A DNA stretch of 58,392 bases, taken from positions 1 to 58,392 of the forward strand of contig NZ_VSSS01000049.1 of NCBI RefSeq assembly GCF_008123425.1. The letters run 5' to 3'. The DNA is from Bradyrhizobium rifense (GTDB taxonomy: Bacteria > Pseudomonadota > Alphaproteobacteria > Rhizobiales > Xanthobacteraceae). The translations under genes were made by a program, and so were the position numbers. This document shows positions 33,846 to 43,135 of the stretch, one piece after another (positions within the stretch are counted from its first letter, which is position 1; the number at the start of each line of letters is the position of its first letter). Below the pieces are notes generated by a model. It ran no database searches. It saw only the letters and a list, made by a program, of their open reading frames with translations, and had not been told where the DNA came from.

Positions 33846-36092
33846 ATGACAGTCAAGCGAAAGAGCAGCGCTGCGAAGCAGACCCGCAAGGACATTTTGC
33901 GATTCGCACCCAACTTCACCGCCTATCTGCTTCCTCCCAATGCGGTCTGTCTCTATTCCGAGAACCGCAAGTTCTTCCTGCACGGCGAGCTCTATTGCGC
34001 CCTGGCGAGCGCAATCGGAAAGAACGGCAAGTCTGCGCCCGAAATCGTCCGCCAGCTTTCGAAGCGTTTTCCTGTCATCGAGATCGAGGAAGCGATCAGG
34101 CGGCTGCTGGAGCGCCGCTACGTCGTCAGCGCAGCATCGCACGCCTACGCAGGCGCCGTTGATGGTTATTGGGCAAGCCTCGGCCTGCCTCCGGAGGTCG
34201 CCGAAGAGAACCTGCGCCATTGGCCTGTGCGGGTCGAATCGATCGATGTCAAAGGCGCGGGCGAACTGAGCGCGGCGTTGAGCAGGCTCGGGGTTCACAT
34301 CACCAAGCGATCGCCCAGGCTCATCATCACGCTCGTGAACGATTACCTCGAACAGCAGCTCGCTGAGGTGAACGGGGAGCGCGTCGCCGGCGGGACGCCC
34401 TGGCTGCTGGTGCAGCCGTCCGGCGTGTTTCCGCTGGTGGGACCTGTGTTCAGGCCGGGCGAGAGCGCCTGCTGGACCTGCCTGCACGATCGCATGATCC
34501 GCAATCGCGAGATCAAGGGATTTCTCGACCGCGGCGCGGCGCAAGCGGTCGCGATATCGCCGCTGGTCAGCGACACCGTAGGCGAGACCGCGATCCACTT
34601 CGCTGCTGTCGAAATCGCAAAGGCGGTCGCCTCCGGATTTCGTACCGATCTCAGCGATCACATCGCAAGCTTCGACCTGACCGGGGCTGCCATCGCCAAG
34701 CACTACGTCGCGAAGCGACCGCAATGCTCGACCTGCGGCAGCAAGAAGCTCAGGAATCCGCGGCGGGCAGCGGTGCCGATCGAGCTTGCCGAGGGCAGAA
34801 AGCTCGTCATGACCAGCGGCGGATATCGCACCGTGACGTCGCGAGCGACCGTGGCGCGGTTCCGCAAGCACGTCAGCCCACTGACCGGCGTGGTGTCGCG
34901 GCTCGAGCGGATCGAGGCCGACCTGCCGATGAACACCAATTTCTTCGCGCACCACAATTTCTCTGCGCCGGCCTGGAACATCGACCAGCTCAGGTCCGGC
35001 CTGAGCGGCGGCAGCTTCGGCAAGGGCTCGACCGCCGAGCAGGGCGAGGCCAGTGCGCTGATGGAGTCGATCGAGCGCTACTCCGGCATTTTCCAGGGTG
35101 ACGAGATCAGGACGACGCGCCGCTTTGCCGATTTCGCTCCCGGTGACGCGCTTCTTCCCAACGACGTCCAGTTCTTCAGCGATGCGCAGTTTCAAAACAG
35201 GCATGTCCCGCTGCCGGACGATTCACATCCGGTTCCCGAGCCGTTCGATCCCGCGACCAGGACCGAATGGTCGCCGGTCTGGTCGTTACGCGACAAGCGT
35301 TTCAAATATCTTCCGACCGGCTTGCTGTATTTCTTCTATGGCGGCTTCCACACGGATTCCAACGGATGCGCGGCCGGCAACACCCGCGAGGAGGCCATCG
35401 TTCAAGGCTTCCTCGAGCTGGTCGAACGCGATGCCTACGCGATCTGGTGGTACAACCGCGTGCGGCGCGCCGAACTTGATCTCACGCAATTCGAGGATTC
35501 CTATGTGCGGGATCTCCAGAGCCAGTTTGCCGATGGGGGGCGCCGGCTCTGGGTGCTCGACATCACCAGCGATCTCGGCATTCCCTCCTATGTTGCGATC
35601 ATGCACTGGATGCAGAACGGACACGAGAACATCGAGTTCGGGTCCGGCTCGCATTTCGATCGCCGTATCGCCTTGCTGCGTTCGCTCACCGAACTGACCC
35701 AGTTCATGTCGATCGGGATGATGGGCGGCGGAAGCGGTGAGAAGTCGACGCTTGACGGTGTCACGCCGCTGCGGCTGGACGATTATCCGTTCCTGATCCC
35801 GAGTGACAATCCGATTATCCCGCCCGCGCCTGGCATCACAGTTGCGGACAACACGCGCGACCAGGTCAATGCCTGCGTCGAGATCGCAACTCGCGCAGGA
35901 TACGATTTCCTCGTGCTCGACCAGACCCGCCCCGACGTCGAGGTGCCCGTAGTCAGGGTGCTCGTCCCGGGCTTGCGGCATTTCTATCGCCGCTTCGGGC
36001 CCGGCCGGCTTTACGATGTCCCGGTGAAGCTTGGGCTCTTGGATCGCCCGCGACTGGAAAGCGAACTGACTCCGTTCCTGCCACACACCTGA
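33846..36092 (+). CDS. Fused TOMM leader-binding/YcaO cyclodehydratase
   Basis: A 748-aa fusion of the E1-like leader-binding partner (C protein) and the ATP-dependent YcaO cyclodehydratase (D protein). It would convert Cys (or Ser/Thr) residues of the precursor to azolines in the cytosol. Residues 1-330 carry the zinc tetrathiolate pairs CWTC (209-212) and CSTC (294-297), as in the C partner. The YcaO domain begins near residue 350 (DLPMNTNFFAHHNFSAPAWN), with GKGSTAEQGEASALMESIER at 392-411 holding the ATP/Mg acidic residues, and SNGCAAGNTREEAIVQGFLE later. The C terminus ends TPFLPHT, a weak form of the proline-rich PxPxP tail of cyclodehydratases. The start has no strong ribosome-binding site. 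SagB follows after 12 bases. Confidence 0.9.
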   Translation: MTVKRKSSAAKQTRKDILRFAPNFTAYLLPPNAVCLYSENRKFFLHGELYCALASAIGKNGKSAPEIVRQLSKRFPVIEIEEAIRRLLERRYVVSAASHAYAGAVDGYWASLGLPPEVAEENLRHWPVRVESIDVKGAGELSAALSRLGVHITKRSPRLIITLVNDYLEQQLAEVNGERVAGGTPWLLVQPSGVFPLVGPVFRPGESACWTCLHDRMIRNREIKGFLDRGAAQAVAISPLVSDTVGETAIHFAAVEIAKAVASGFRTDLSDHIASFDLTGAAIAKHYVAKRPQCSTCGSKKLRNPRRAAVPIELAEGRKLVMTSGGYRTVTSRATVARFRKHVSPLTGVVSRLERIEADLPMNTNFFAHHNFSAPAWNIDQLRSGLSGGSFGKGSTAEQGEASALMESIERYSGIFQGDEIRTTRRFADFAPGDALLPNDVQFFSDAQFQNRHVPLPDDSHPVPEPFDPATRTEWSPVWSLRDKRFKYLPTGLLYFFYGGFHTDSNGCAAGNTREEAIVQGFLELVERDAYAIWWYNRVRRAELDLTQFEDSYVRDLQSQFADGGRRLWVLDITSDLGIPSYVAIMHWMQNGHENIEFGSGSHFDRRIALLRSLTELTQFMSIGMMGGGSGEKSTLDGVTPLRLDDYPFLIPSDNPIIPPAPGITVADNTRDQVNACVEIATRAGYDFLVLDQTRPDVEVPVVRVLVPGLRHFYRRFGPGRLYDVPVKLGLLDRPRLESELTPFLPHT

Positions 36093-36104
36093 AGGCTGGT
36101 CTCG

Positions 36105-37562
36105 TTGCGCGCTCCCCGGAAAAAGCCTACGAGGACAATAGCGCCAATCATCGCCGGCCGACTGAACGGCCGCTTCTCCCTTCACATGCAGGCCGACGGA
36201 AGCATTGCCGCGGTCTCGAACGACTATTCGGTTAGTCTCGGACAATTCAGTCCAGCGGCCATCGCTCGCGCAGGGCATCTCGCCATCGGCTTGCCGCTCG
36301 CCTCCCTTGCCGGCAAGAGCGCCCTCGCGCGACAGGTTCATGCTCTGGTGCGGCGACTGGCGCAGCATGGGCTGCTCGACTATCGCCTGTTCTCTCCCCG
36401 TGACGCGCAGGATTTGGTGGTGATCGAACCACAGATTTCCGACTACTGGCCGCAACGCGCAAAGCTGTCGAGCAGCGATACGGTCGCGTTGTCGCGCTTC
36501 GCTTATTTGCGCCGGCGCGGCAACGAGATGGTGCTGGAATCGCCGCGCGCCGGCGCGCTGTTCCGGATCTGCGATCCCGCCATCGCCGCCACGCTGGCGG
36601 CCCTGTCGCAGCCGCAACAGATCGGCAAGCTTCGCAAGCAGATGGCCTCCCTGAACCTCGATCTGCTCGGATTGCTGCTCGACAGCGAGATGCTGATCAG
36701 GCTCGATGCGAAAGACAGAGACGGCCCTGGGGCGAACGAACGCGACCGCAATCTCGCTCTCTGGGATTTCCACGACCTCGTGTTTCACGCGCGGAGCACG
36801 GAGGGCCGGCACGCCAATCCGGTCGGCGGCACCTACGCGCATGCGGGGGCTATTCCGCCGCTGCCAGCCGTGCGCCCGCCCTGGCCCGGCAAGACAATCT
36901 CGCTGCGCAAATTCGCGACGTCGGAGCCGGCGTCGCCCTTCGCAAAACTGTTGCGCGCGCGCCATTCAACACGGGATTTCGACGACCAGCATCCGGTCAC
37001 GCTCGCCGAGCTCGCGCAGTTTCTCGACACCACCGCCCGCGTGCTGTCGGAATGGAAGAGCGGCGCAGATGCCGATAGTGGCCCGGAGGTCACCTACAGC
37101 TCGAGGCCGTATCCGGCGGCCGGCAGCGCGTATGAGCTGGAGCTGTACCTGACGGTCTCGAACTGCGAGGGGCTTGCGCGTGGACTGTATCACTACGACG
37201 CCGGCGGCCACGCCCTGGTCGCGATCGACGCCTCCGCCCAGCAACTCCGGGCGCTCTCGATGGCCGCCGAGTTCGCCATGGACGCATCCGGTCCGCCGCA
37301 GATCCTGATCACGATCGCCGCGCGCTTCGGGCGGATCTCCTGGAAATACTCTTCGATCGCCTATTCGCTGATCCTGAAAGACACTGGCTGCCTGCTCCAG
37401 ACGTTCTACCTGGCCGCCACCGACATGGGCCTCAACGGCTGCGCCATCGGCACCAACAACATCGAGCTGTTTGCAAGAATGACGGGACTGGAATTCCACG
37501 TCGAGGGCCCAGTAGGGCAGTTTGCGCTGGGGCGTGGGAAGAAGGGGGCGGGGCCGGGATAG
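36105..37562 (+). CDS. SagB/ThcOx-type FMN-dependent azoline dehydrogenase
   Basis: A 485-aa nitroreductase-fold protein of the SagB/ThcOx type, predicted to oxidise azolines to azoles in the product of the upstream cyclodehydratase. The FMN-binding region is in the C-terminal half: RARHSTRDFDDQHPVTLAEL, SSRPYPAAGSAYELELYLTV, YSSIAYSLILKDTGCLLQTF and LAATDMGLNGCAIGTNNIEL. The N-terminal 220 residues form the additional domain seen in SagB. I use the TTG at 36105, twelve bases after the cyclodehydratase stop and nine after GAAGG. It is convergent with the binding-protein gene. Confidence 0.9.
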   Translation: MRAPRKKPTRTIAPIIAGRLNGRFSLHMQADGSIAAVSNDYSVSLGQFSPAAIARAGHLAIGLPLASLAGKSALARQVHALVRRLAQHGLLDYRLFSPRDAQDLVVIEPQISDYWPQRAKLSSSDTVALSRFAYLRRRGNEMVLESPRAGALFRICDPAIAATLAALSQPQQIGKLRKQMASLNLDLLGLLLDSEMLIRLDAKDRDGPGANERDRNLALWDFHDLVFHARSTEGRHANPVGGTYAHAGAIPPLPAVRPPWPGKTISLRKFATSEPASPFAKLLRARHSTRDFDDQHPVTLAELAQFLDTTARVLSEWKSGADADSGPEVTYSSRPYPAAGSAYELELYLTVSNCEGLARGLYHYDAGGHALVAIDASAQQLRALSMAAEFAMDASGPPQILITIAARFGRISWKYSSIAYSLILKDTGCLLQTFYLAATDMGLNGCAIGTNNIELFARMTGLEFHVEGPVGQFALGRGKKGAGPG

Positions 37563-37585
37563 AAGGCCGCTAACAGCCGCACGGA

Positions 37586-38806
37586 TCAATCGGTGACAAT
37601 CGGCCCAAACGCCTCCCATCGATCGCCCGTGAAACGCATCATTCGGAACTCCTTGACCACGCGATAGTCGGTCGGGCCGGTGTTGACGGAGAGCCCCGGG
37701 AGCAGCAGATCAAGTTTCATGTTTTTCAGGCTCGTCGCTTGCGCCATGACATTCTCGCGCGAGAGATTGTCGCCGCATTGCTTCAGGACCTGCACCAGCA
37801 GCTCAGCGGCGCTATAGCCGTAGACCGTGAAGATGCTTTTCCGGTCGCCTCCCGGATAATAACCGTCCATGAAGGCGCTCCATCGCGTCATGCCTTCGTC
37901 ATCACGCCAGGTCGGGTCATCGGCTTCCTTGAACGAGCTCGCCGAGATGATGCCCTTTGCGTTCTCGATGCCCGCGGGACTCAGGACCGCGTCGATCGAG
38001 GACGAGCCGACGCCAAGAAGGTGAACGGGCTTCCAATCAAGCTCCGCCATCTTTCTGATGACCTGGGCGGCGAATTTCGAGGCAGCCATGTTGACGAGGA
38101 CGTCGACACCGGCCGCCTTGAGGCGCACGACCTGCGAGTCGACCGTCGAGTCCGACACATCGTATGAAACGTCACTAACGATGAGTTCGGCTGCTCTTGC
38201 GCCGAGCGCTTCCTTCAACCCGGTCAGATAATCCCTGCCGCTCTCATCGTTCTGATAGAGCAGGCCGATTCGGGCATTCGGATAGTTATCCAGGATGAAG
38301 CGCGCGTAAACGCGAACCTCCGTGCGCAGATTGGGAGCAAATCCCGTCGTCCAGGGGAAGTTGATCGGATCCTCGAAACGCGTCGACCGCCCGGCCACGA
38401 AAAGCTGAGGGATCTTGCGGTCATTGAGATATTTCTGGACCGCGATGTTCGAGGCATTGCCGAGCGTCTGGAATGTGAACAACACATCGTCGCTCTCTAT
38501 GAGTTTGCGGACCTGCTCGACGGTCTTGGACGGCGTTGCCGCATCGTCGTAGGAAATCAAGGTGATCTTGCGTCCGTTGACGCCGCCATGATCGTTGATC
38601 ATGCGGAAATAGGCTGCCTGCACCTTGCCGATCACGGAGGATGCCGAAAGCGGACCGCTATGGGGCATCGTCTGGCCGATCTTGATCTCAGTATCACCTG
38701 CGCCTGGACCATATTGACGATCACCGGCGAGCAAGGCGGGCGCGATGAAAAGTCCGGCCACAAGGATTGCCGCTCTGGCAGCATTCGTGCGCAAGCTCTT
38801 GCTCAT
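37586..38806 (-). CDS. ABC-transporter substrate-binding protein, branched-chain amino-acid type
   Basis: A 406-aa periplasmic protein of type 1 binding fold. The ATG at 38806 gives a signal peptide (LRTNAARAAILVAGLFIAPA, cut near LLAGD), then EIKIGQTMPHSGPLSASSVI typical of LivJ-like proteins. Later markers are FRMINDHGGVNGRKITLISY and FVAGRSTRFEDP. The permease and ATPase genes expected for a Liv-type system are absent nearby, so it is an orphan. It is convergent with SagB, only 23 bases apart. Confidence 0.88.
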   Translation of the reverse strand: MSKSLRTNAARAAILVAGLFIAPALLAGDRQYGPGAGDTEIKIGQTMPHSGPLSASSVIGKVQAAYFRMINDHGGVNGRKITLISYDDAATPSKTVEQVRKLIESDDVLFTFQTLGNASNIAVQKYLNDRKIPQLFVAGRSTRFEDPINFPWTTGFAPNLRTEVRVYARFILDNYPNARIGLLYQNDESGRDYLTGLKEALGARAAELIVSDVSYDVSDSTVDSQVVRLKAAGVDVLVNMAASKFAAQVIRKMAELDWKPVHLLGVGSSSIDAVLSPAGIENAKGIISASSFKEADDPTWRDDEGMTRWSAFMDGYYPGGDRKSIFTVYGYSAAELLVQVLKQCGDNLSRENVMAQATSLKNMKLDLLLPGLSVNTGPTDYRVVKEFRMMRFTGDRWEAFGPIVTD

Positions 38807-39006
38807 CGCTGCAACCCATCGCTGGAGCGGTGCTCGTGGATCCGGGGCGCTGTTCACGACATGCATGCTTCTTCGCTAGCCGAAGAGCGAACTCATCGCG
38901 CCGCCCCCGAGAAAGCCGTTCAGCCGGATCGGATCAGAGCAGGGAAGCGCAGTCCAACGAGCCCTGCCCGCAGTGCGTTGGGAAATCTTCCCGATGTTCG
39001 GCAAGC

Positions 39007-40197
39007 CTACGATCCGTAGAGCCCGGCAACGATCGGCATGCGGGCGGCGCGGAGCGCGGGAAACAGTCCGCCGAACAAGCCGACGACGAGCGCGAGCAAC
39101 AGACCCTGGCCGATCAGGCGCGGACTGAGCTGGAAATTGAACACCACCTGGCTGAAACTTCCGCCAATGGTCGAGGCAGTGAAGCCGTCAAAGACCAGAT
39201 AGGTGGCCGCGGCCCCGATCACGCCGCCGACCGCAGCCAGGATCAGCGACTCGACCAGCGTGCCGACGAAGGTCGAAAAGCCGCTGAACCCGATCGCGCG
39301 CAGGGTCGCGATCTCGGTCGCCCGCGCCGCGACCGAGGAGTACATCGTGTTGAGCGCACCCGCCAGCGAGCCGAACGCCATCGCGATCGCCAGGGGCCAG
39401 CCGAGCTTTTGGATCAGGTCCGACGTATTCGACGCCTGCTGGGCGAAATAGGCGGCCTCGGACATCACGTCGAGCTTGAGACGAGGATCGCTGTCGCTGT
39501 ATGCGCGCAGCGCCTCGATCGCCGCCGGGTTGATCAGCCGCGCGCGTACGGTCTGGACGGCGCCGACGCGCTTGAACAGGCTCTGCAGCACCGGCAGATC
39601 GGCCCATATCTCAGATTCGAACACACTGCCATCGGCGGCGAAGATTCCGACCACCGTCCACCGCGTGCTGTTGAAGGTCACCGTCTGGCCGAGATCAAAG
39701 CCCTCGAACTCCTTGCCCAGCGCCTTGCCGACAATGATCTCGTTGGTGCCCGGATTGAACATCCGGCCGGCGGTGATGACAACGCCGCGGCGTAGCGCGG
39801 GGCCCTGGGGGCCAAGACCGCGCAGCGGCAGGCTCGCCTTGGTCCCGGTGCTGCGCTTGGTTCCATCGACCGTCAGGTAGAGTTCGCCTGAAGTCTGCGG
39901 TTTGCCGTCGGCGCCCCTGGCGATGCCAGGACCATCCTCGATCAGCCTGACTTGATCGCGCAGGACCACGCTGTTGATCTCCGAAAGCGAACCGCTGCGT
40001 AACGCAACAGCGATGTCCTCCGCGCCGGAGTCCGCGATGGTGCGCTGGAACCCATTGGCCATGGCGAGGAAAGCCAGCAGTACCGTGACGACGAGGCCGA
40101 CAGCGATCACAGTCGCTAGTGACAGCCACAGACGCTGCGGCAGGCTCTTGAGGTTGATGGTGGTGACGGCGAGAATCTGCAGGAAAATCGAGCGCAT
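39007..40197 (-). CDS. FtsX/MacB-like ABC permease (second copy)
   Basis: A 396-aa membrane protein with an N-terminal transmembrane segment (about 17-42), a large periplasmic region carrying the MacB-core-like sequence, and three transmembrane helices in the C-terminal third (about 270-380). The FtsX signature region is ALNTMYSSVAARATEIATLR, followed by AIGFSGFSTFVGTLVESLIL. It lies four bases after the other permease gene. The layout fits a macrolide- or peptide-exporter type (LolE/MacB superfamily) rather than an importer. Confidence 0.86.
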   Translation of the reverse strand: MRSIFLQILAVTTINLKSLPQRLWLSLATVIAVGLVVTVLLAFLAMANGFQRTIADSGAEDIAVALRSGSLSEINSVVLRDQVRLIEDGPGIARGADGKPQTSGELYLTVDGTKRSTGTKASLPLRGLGPQGPALRRGVVITAGRMFNPGTNEIIVGKALGKEFEGFDLGQTVTFNSTRWTVVGIFAADGSVFESEIWADLPVLQSLFKRVGAVQTVRARLINPAAIEALRAYSDSDPRLKLDVMSEAAYFAQQASNTSDLIQKLGWPLAIAMAFGSLAGALNTMYSSVAARATEIATLRAIGFSGFSTFVGTLVESLILAAVGGVIGAAATYLVFDGFTASTIGGSFSQVVFNFQLSPRLIGQGLLLALVVGLFGGLFPALRAARMPIVAGLYGS

Positions 40198-40201
40198 CGA
40201 G

Positions 40202-41362
40202 TCAGTTCCGGCCTAGCGCGGTGACGATATTGAGGCGCATCGCGTTGAGCGCCGGTACGAGACCTGTGATGATACCGAACACGACCATCAGTCCAACCGC
40301 CGCTGCAACGATATCGGGGTATAGCGACAGCGTCGGAACGAAGCTCATCAGGCTGTCCCGCACTCTGGCGATCAGAAGGAGCGCGACGCCGAGGCCGGGC
40401 AGGCCGCCGAGCAGCGCCAACAGGATCGATTCGCCAAGCACCATGCGCAAGATGCGGCCACCAGAAAAGCCCAGCGTCTTCAACACGCCGATCTCGCGCG
40501 TGCGCTCGCGCACAGTCATCACCATGGTGTTGCCGACGATCATCAGGATCGTCACGAAAGCCGCCCCGACCACCAGTTCGACGATCAGCGCGATGTTGCC
40601 GAGCTGAGCGGCGAACGCCTTGCTGAAGGCCTTCTCGCTGTCGGTCCTCGTCTCGTAGGGGGAATTGGCAAACATCCCGTCGATGGCGTTGGTCACGCGC
40701 TCGTTGGCGGCCACAGAGGTGGTGCGCAGCGCCAGCCAACTGATCAGGTCCTTGCCGAACGAGCGCGTCTCGTTGAAATAGTCGTAGCTCATCACCATGA
40801 CGTTGGTGTCGGCCTGCGGAATGCGGGCGGTGAAGCTGCCAATGATGGTGAAGTCCCAGGCGTGAGAGCCATTCTTCTGGGACCAGATGTTGCTCGAGAT
40901 CGGAATATGATCCCCGATCTTCCAGCCCCACTTCTCCATCATTCGCGCCCCGACCAGAACGCCGGTGCGCTCGCGGATGAAGGCGGCGCGTATCTCGGGT
41001 GAAAACACGAAGTCGCTGTCGCGAAGCTTCATCCAGTTCTCCGGATCCACCGCAAAGGCAGCGACAAAATTCCTCGGTTCCTGATAATAGCCCCCGAACC
41101 AGCTGAAGTGGTTGATCTGGGCGACGCCGTCGACGGCAGCAACACGATTGTAGTAGGAAATCGGCAAGGGCTGGGTGAAGTTGATTTTGTTGAGGACCAC
41201 CAAGCGGTCCGGCGTGGCGCGGTCCTGGCCTGCGTTGAAGGCGCGTTCGAAGCTCGCCAGCACGGCGAAAATCGCAAATGCGATCAGGATCGACACCATC
41301 ATCAGAATCGCCCGCAATTTCCGGCGGAACAGGTTCTTGCGAATCAAGACCAAGTCGTTCAC
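40202..41362 (-). CDS. FtsX/MacB-like ABC permease (first copy)
   Basis: A 386-aa membrane protein with the same topology: transmembrane segment at about 15-40 after KNLFRRKLRAILMMVSILIA, a periplasmic domain, then C-terminal helices with GNTMVMTVRERTREIGVLKT and LGFSGGRILRMVLGESILLA. It starts at a GTG that overlaps the ATPase stop (GTGA), so the two are translationally coupled. Confidence 0.87.
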   Translation of the reverse strand: MNDLVLIRKNLFRRKLRAILMMVSILIAFAIFAVLASFERAFNAGQDRATPDRLVVLNKINFTQPLPISYYNRVAAVDGVAQINHFSWFGGYYQEPRNFVAAFAVDPENWMKLRDSDFVFSPEIRAAFIRERTGVLVGARMMEKWGWKIGDHIPISSNIWSQKNGSHAWDFTIIGSFTARIPQADTNVMVMSYDYFNETRSFGKDLISWLALRTTSVAANERVTNAIDGMFANSPYETRTDSEKAFSKAFAAQLGNIALIVELVVGAAFVTILMIVGNTMVMTVRERTREIGVLKTLGFSGGRILRMVLGESILLALLGGLPGLGVALLLIARVRDSLMSFVPTLSLYPDIVAAAVGLMVVFGIITGLVPALNAMRLNIVTALGRN

Positions 41363-42060
41363 GCCGCGAGCTCCTTCTCGATGAAGTTGCCCTTGTCGAG
41401 ATGCAGCGATCTCTTGGCGTATCGCGCCGCCGCCGGGTCGTGGGTCACCATGACGATGGTTTTGCCGAGATCCCGGTTGAGCACCTGCAGGATCGACAGG
41501 ATCTCGTCAGCGGTGTCACGATCGAGATCTCCGGTCGGTTCGTCGCACAACAGCAGGGCCGGGTCGGAGACGATGGCGCGCGCGATGGCGACGCGCTGCT
41601 GCTGCCCGCCCGACATTTCCTTGGGATAGTGCTTGACCCGGTCGGCTAGCCCGACCACGCCGAGCGCGGTCTCGACCCGCTGGCGCCGCTCCTTTCGGCC
41701 GAGCCGCGTCAGCAACAGCGGCAATTCGACATTCTGCGCCGCGGTCAGCATCGGCATCAGATTGTAGAACTGGAAGATGAAGCCGATGTGGGATGCCCGC
41801 CAGCGCGAAAGTTCGCTCTCGGACAGGCGGTCAAGGCGTTCACTGGCGACCTCGATCTCGCCGGTGTCGGACCGATCGATGCCACCGAGCAGATTGAGCA
41901 AGGTGGTCTTGCCGGACCCCGACGGTCCCATCATGGCGACGAAATCGCCGCGTGGAATAGCAAGGTTGAGACCATTGAAGATGGTGATCGTCTCCTTGCC
42001 CTTGGTGTAGCGCTTGCAAAGATCGACGATGCCAACCATCGGGCTATTTGGCGATGACAT
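41359..42060 (-). CDS. ABC-transporter ATPase, MacB/LolD type
   Basis: A 233-aa ATPase: Walker A GPSGSGKTTLL (about 46-56), Q-loop region FIFQFYNLMPMLTAAQNVEL, signature MSGGQQQRVAIARAI, Walker B ALLLCDEPTGDLD and the switch His in VMVTHDP. The FQFYNLMP and EPTGDLD forms are those of the LolD/MacB/FtsE branch. It overlaps the adaptor gene's end by 17 bases and the permease start by four. Confidence 0.93.
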   Translation of the reverse strand: MSSPNSPMVGIVDLCKRYTKGKETITIFNGLNLAIPRGDFVAMMGPSGSGKTTLLNLLGGIDRSDTGEIEVASERLDRLSESELSRWRASHIGFIFQFYNLMPMLTAAQNVELPLLLTRLGRKERRQRVETALGVVGLADRVKHYPKEMSGGQQQRVAIARAIVSDPALLLCDEPTGDLDRDTADEILSILQVLNRDLGKTIVMVTHDPAAARYAKRSLHLDKGNFIEKELAA

Positions 42061-43135
42061 GGGTACTGCTCTCGCTGGTTGAGGAGGAATCGGACTGTGC
42101 CGCCGCAGGCGCGGCGTCTTCCCGGAAGGTCACCTTGATCGCCATGTCCGGCAGAACGCGCGTGTCCTTCACATCCATGCCGACACGAACCTTGACGGTC
42201 GCCTTCTCGCGATTGGCGGTCGGCACGATGGCGATGACGGCGCCTGGGATGCGCCAGTCCGGATAGGCATCGAGTACGGCTTCGACGCGGGTGCCGGCAT
42301 GCAGGCGGCCGATCGAGGCTTCGTTGACGTCAACCTCGATCTCGATCGAGTCCATGTCGACGATGGTGCAGATGCCGGTGCGGGTGAAGCCGCCGCCGGC
42401 CGACAGTGGCGAGATCATCTCGCCGGGTTGCGCGCTGCGCTCGACCACGATGCCGGTGAACGGGGCGCGGATCCGGTGCTTGCCGAGCACCTCGCCGGAG
42501 CGCTGGGCTTCGAGTCGCGCCGCCGCCAGCTGAGCCTGCGCCTGGCGGAGCTGGGCACGCAGCACGCCGGCTCTCGCCTGCGACTTGGTCAGATCGGCCT
42601 CGGTGGCATAATTTTTCCCCGACAGCGTCTGAGTTCGATTGAGGATTCGTTCGGCGTCGGCCAAGTCGGCCGCAATCGCGGCCACGGCCGCATCGGAGGC
42701 CTCGGCGCGTGCCTGCGCCAGCGCGTAGTCCTTGTCCGCCAGGACATCGTCGAGCCTGGCGAGAACCTGGCCGGCCTCCACCACCATGCCCTCGTCGACC
42801 AGCAGTTCGACGACCTTGCCCGTGACCTCGGCCGCGACCGTCGCCTTCCGGCGCGCCACCACATATCCGGACGCGATCAGACTGCCCGCGCTGGGCGCGG
42901 CTGGTTGGGCTGGATGCTCCTGTTGTGCGATCTGGGTGGATGGGACCTCGGCTGCCGGTGCCTGCGCGGACGGCAACGAACCGACGAGCCAAAACGCTGC
43001 GCCGCTTCCCAGCACAAGCAGGGAGACCGTTATCCCCACGGCTGGCAGCAGCCATCTTTGCCGCCGTGACGAAGGCCCGGCCGGTGGGGGCCGTTCGATG
43101 ACGAGCGAGCGTAACGACCGCGTCCTGTCATCCAT
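42044..43135 (-). CDS. HlyD/RND-type periplasmic adaptor
   Basis: A 363-aa membrane-fusion protein from the ATG at 43135 (the frame is open to 43189). An N-terminal transmembrane helix is at about 28-52 (LLPAVGITVSLLVLGSGAAF). The biotinyl-lipoyl half motif is IASGYVVARRKATVAAEVTG near residue 105, an alpha-helical hairpin follows (about 140-220, with ATEADLTKSQARAG), and the lipoyl/beta-barrel region has IRAPFTGIVVERSAQPGEMI. It is the first gene of the exporter operon, which completes a tripartite pump with an unidentified outer-membrane partner. Confidence 0.9.
   Translation of the reverse strand: MDDRTRSLRSLVIERPPPAGPSSRRQRWLLPAVGITVSLLVLGSGAAFWLVGSLPSAQAPAAEVPSTQIAQQEHPAQPAAPSAGSLIASGYVVARRKATVAAEVTGKVVELLVDEGMVVEAGQVLARLDDVLADKDYALAQARAEASDAAVAAIAADLADAERILNRTQTLSGKNYATEADLTKSQARAGVLRAQLRQAQAQLAAARLEAQRSGEVLGKHRIRAPFTGIVVERSAQPGEMISPLSAGGGFTRTGICTIVDMDSIEIEVDVNEASIGRLHAGTRVEAVLDAYPDWRIPGAVIAIVPTANREKATVKVRVGMDVKDTRVLPDMAIKVTFREDAAPAAAQSDSSSTSESSTHVIAK

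Noticed and set aside
33433..33849. Ala-rich open frame overlapping the precursor core
   Set aside because: It is the same Cys/Gly repeat DNA read in another frame; its composition comes from the repeat, and it lacks a ribosome-binding site.
37586..38806. Binding protein of the neighbouring ABC exporter
   Set aside because: The permeases are of FtsX/MacB export type, which do not use LivJ-type binding proteins, so a functional link is not supported.
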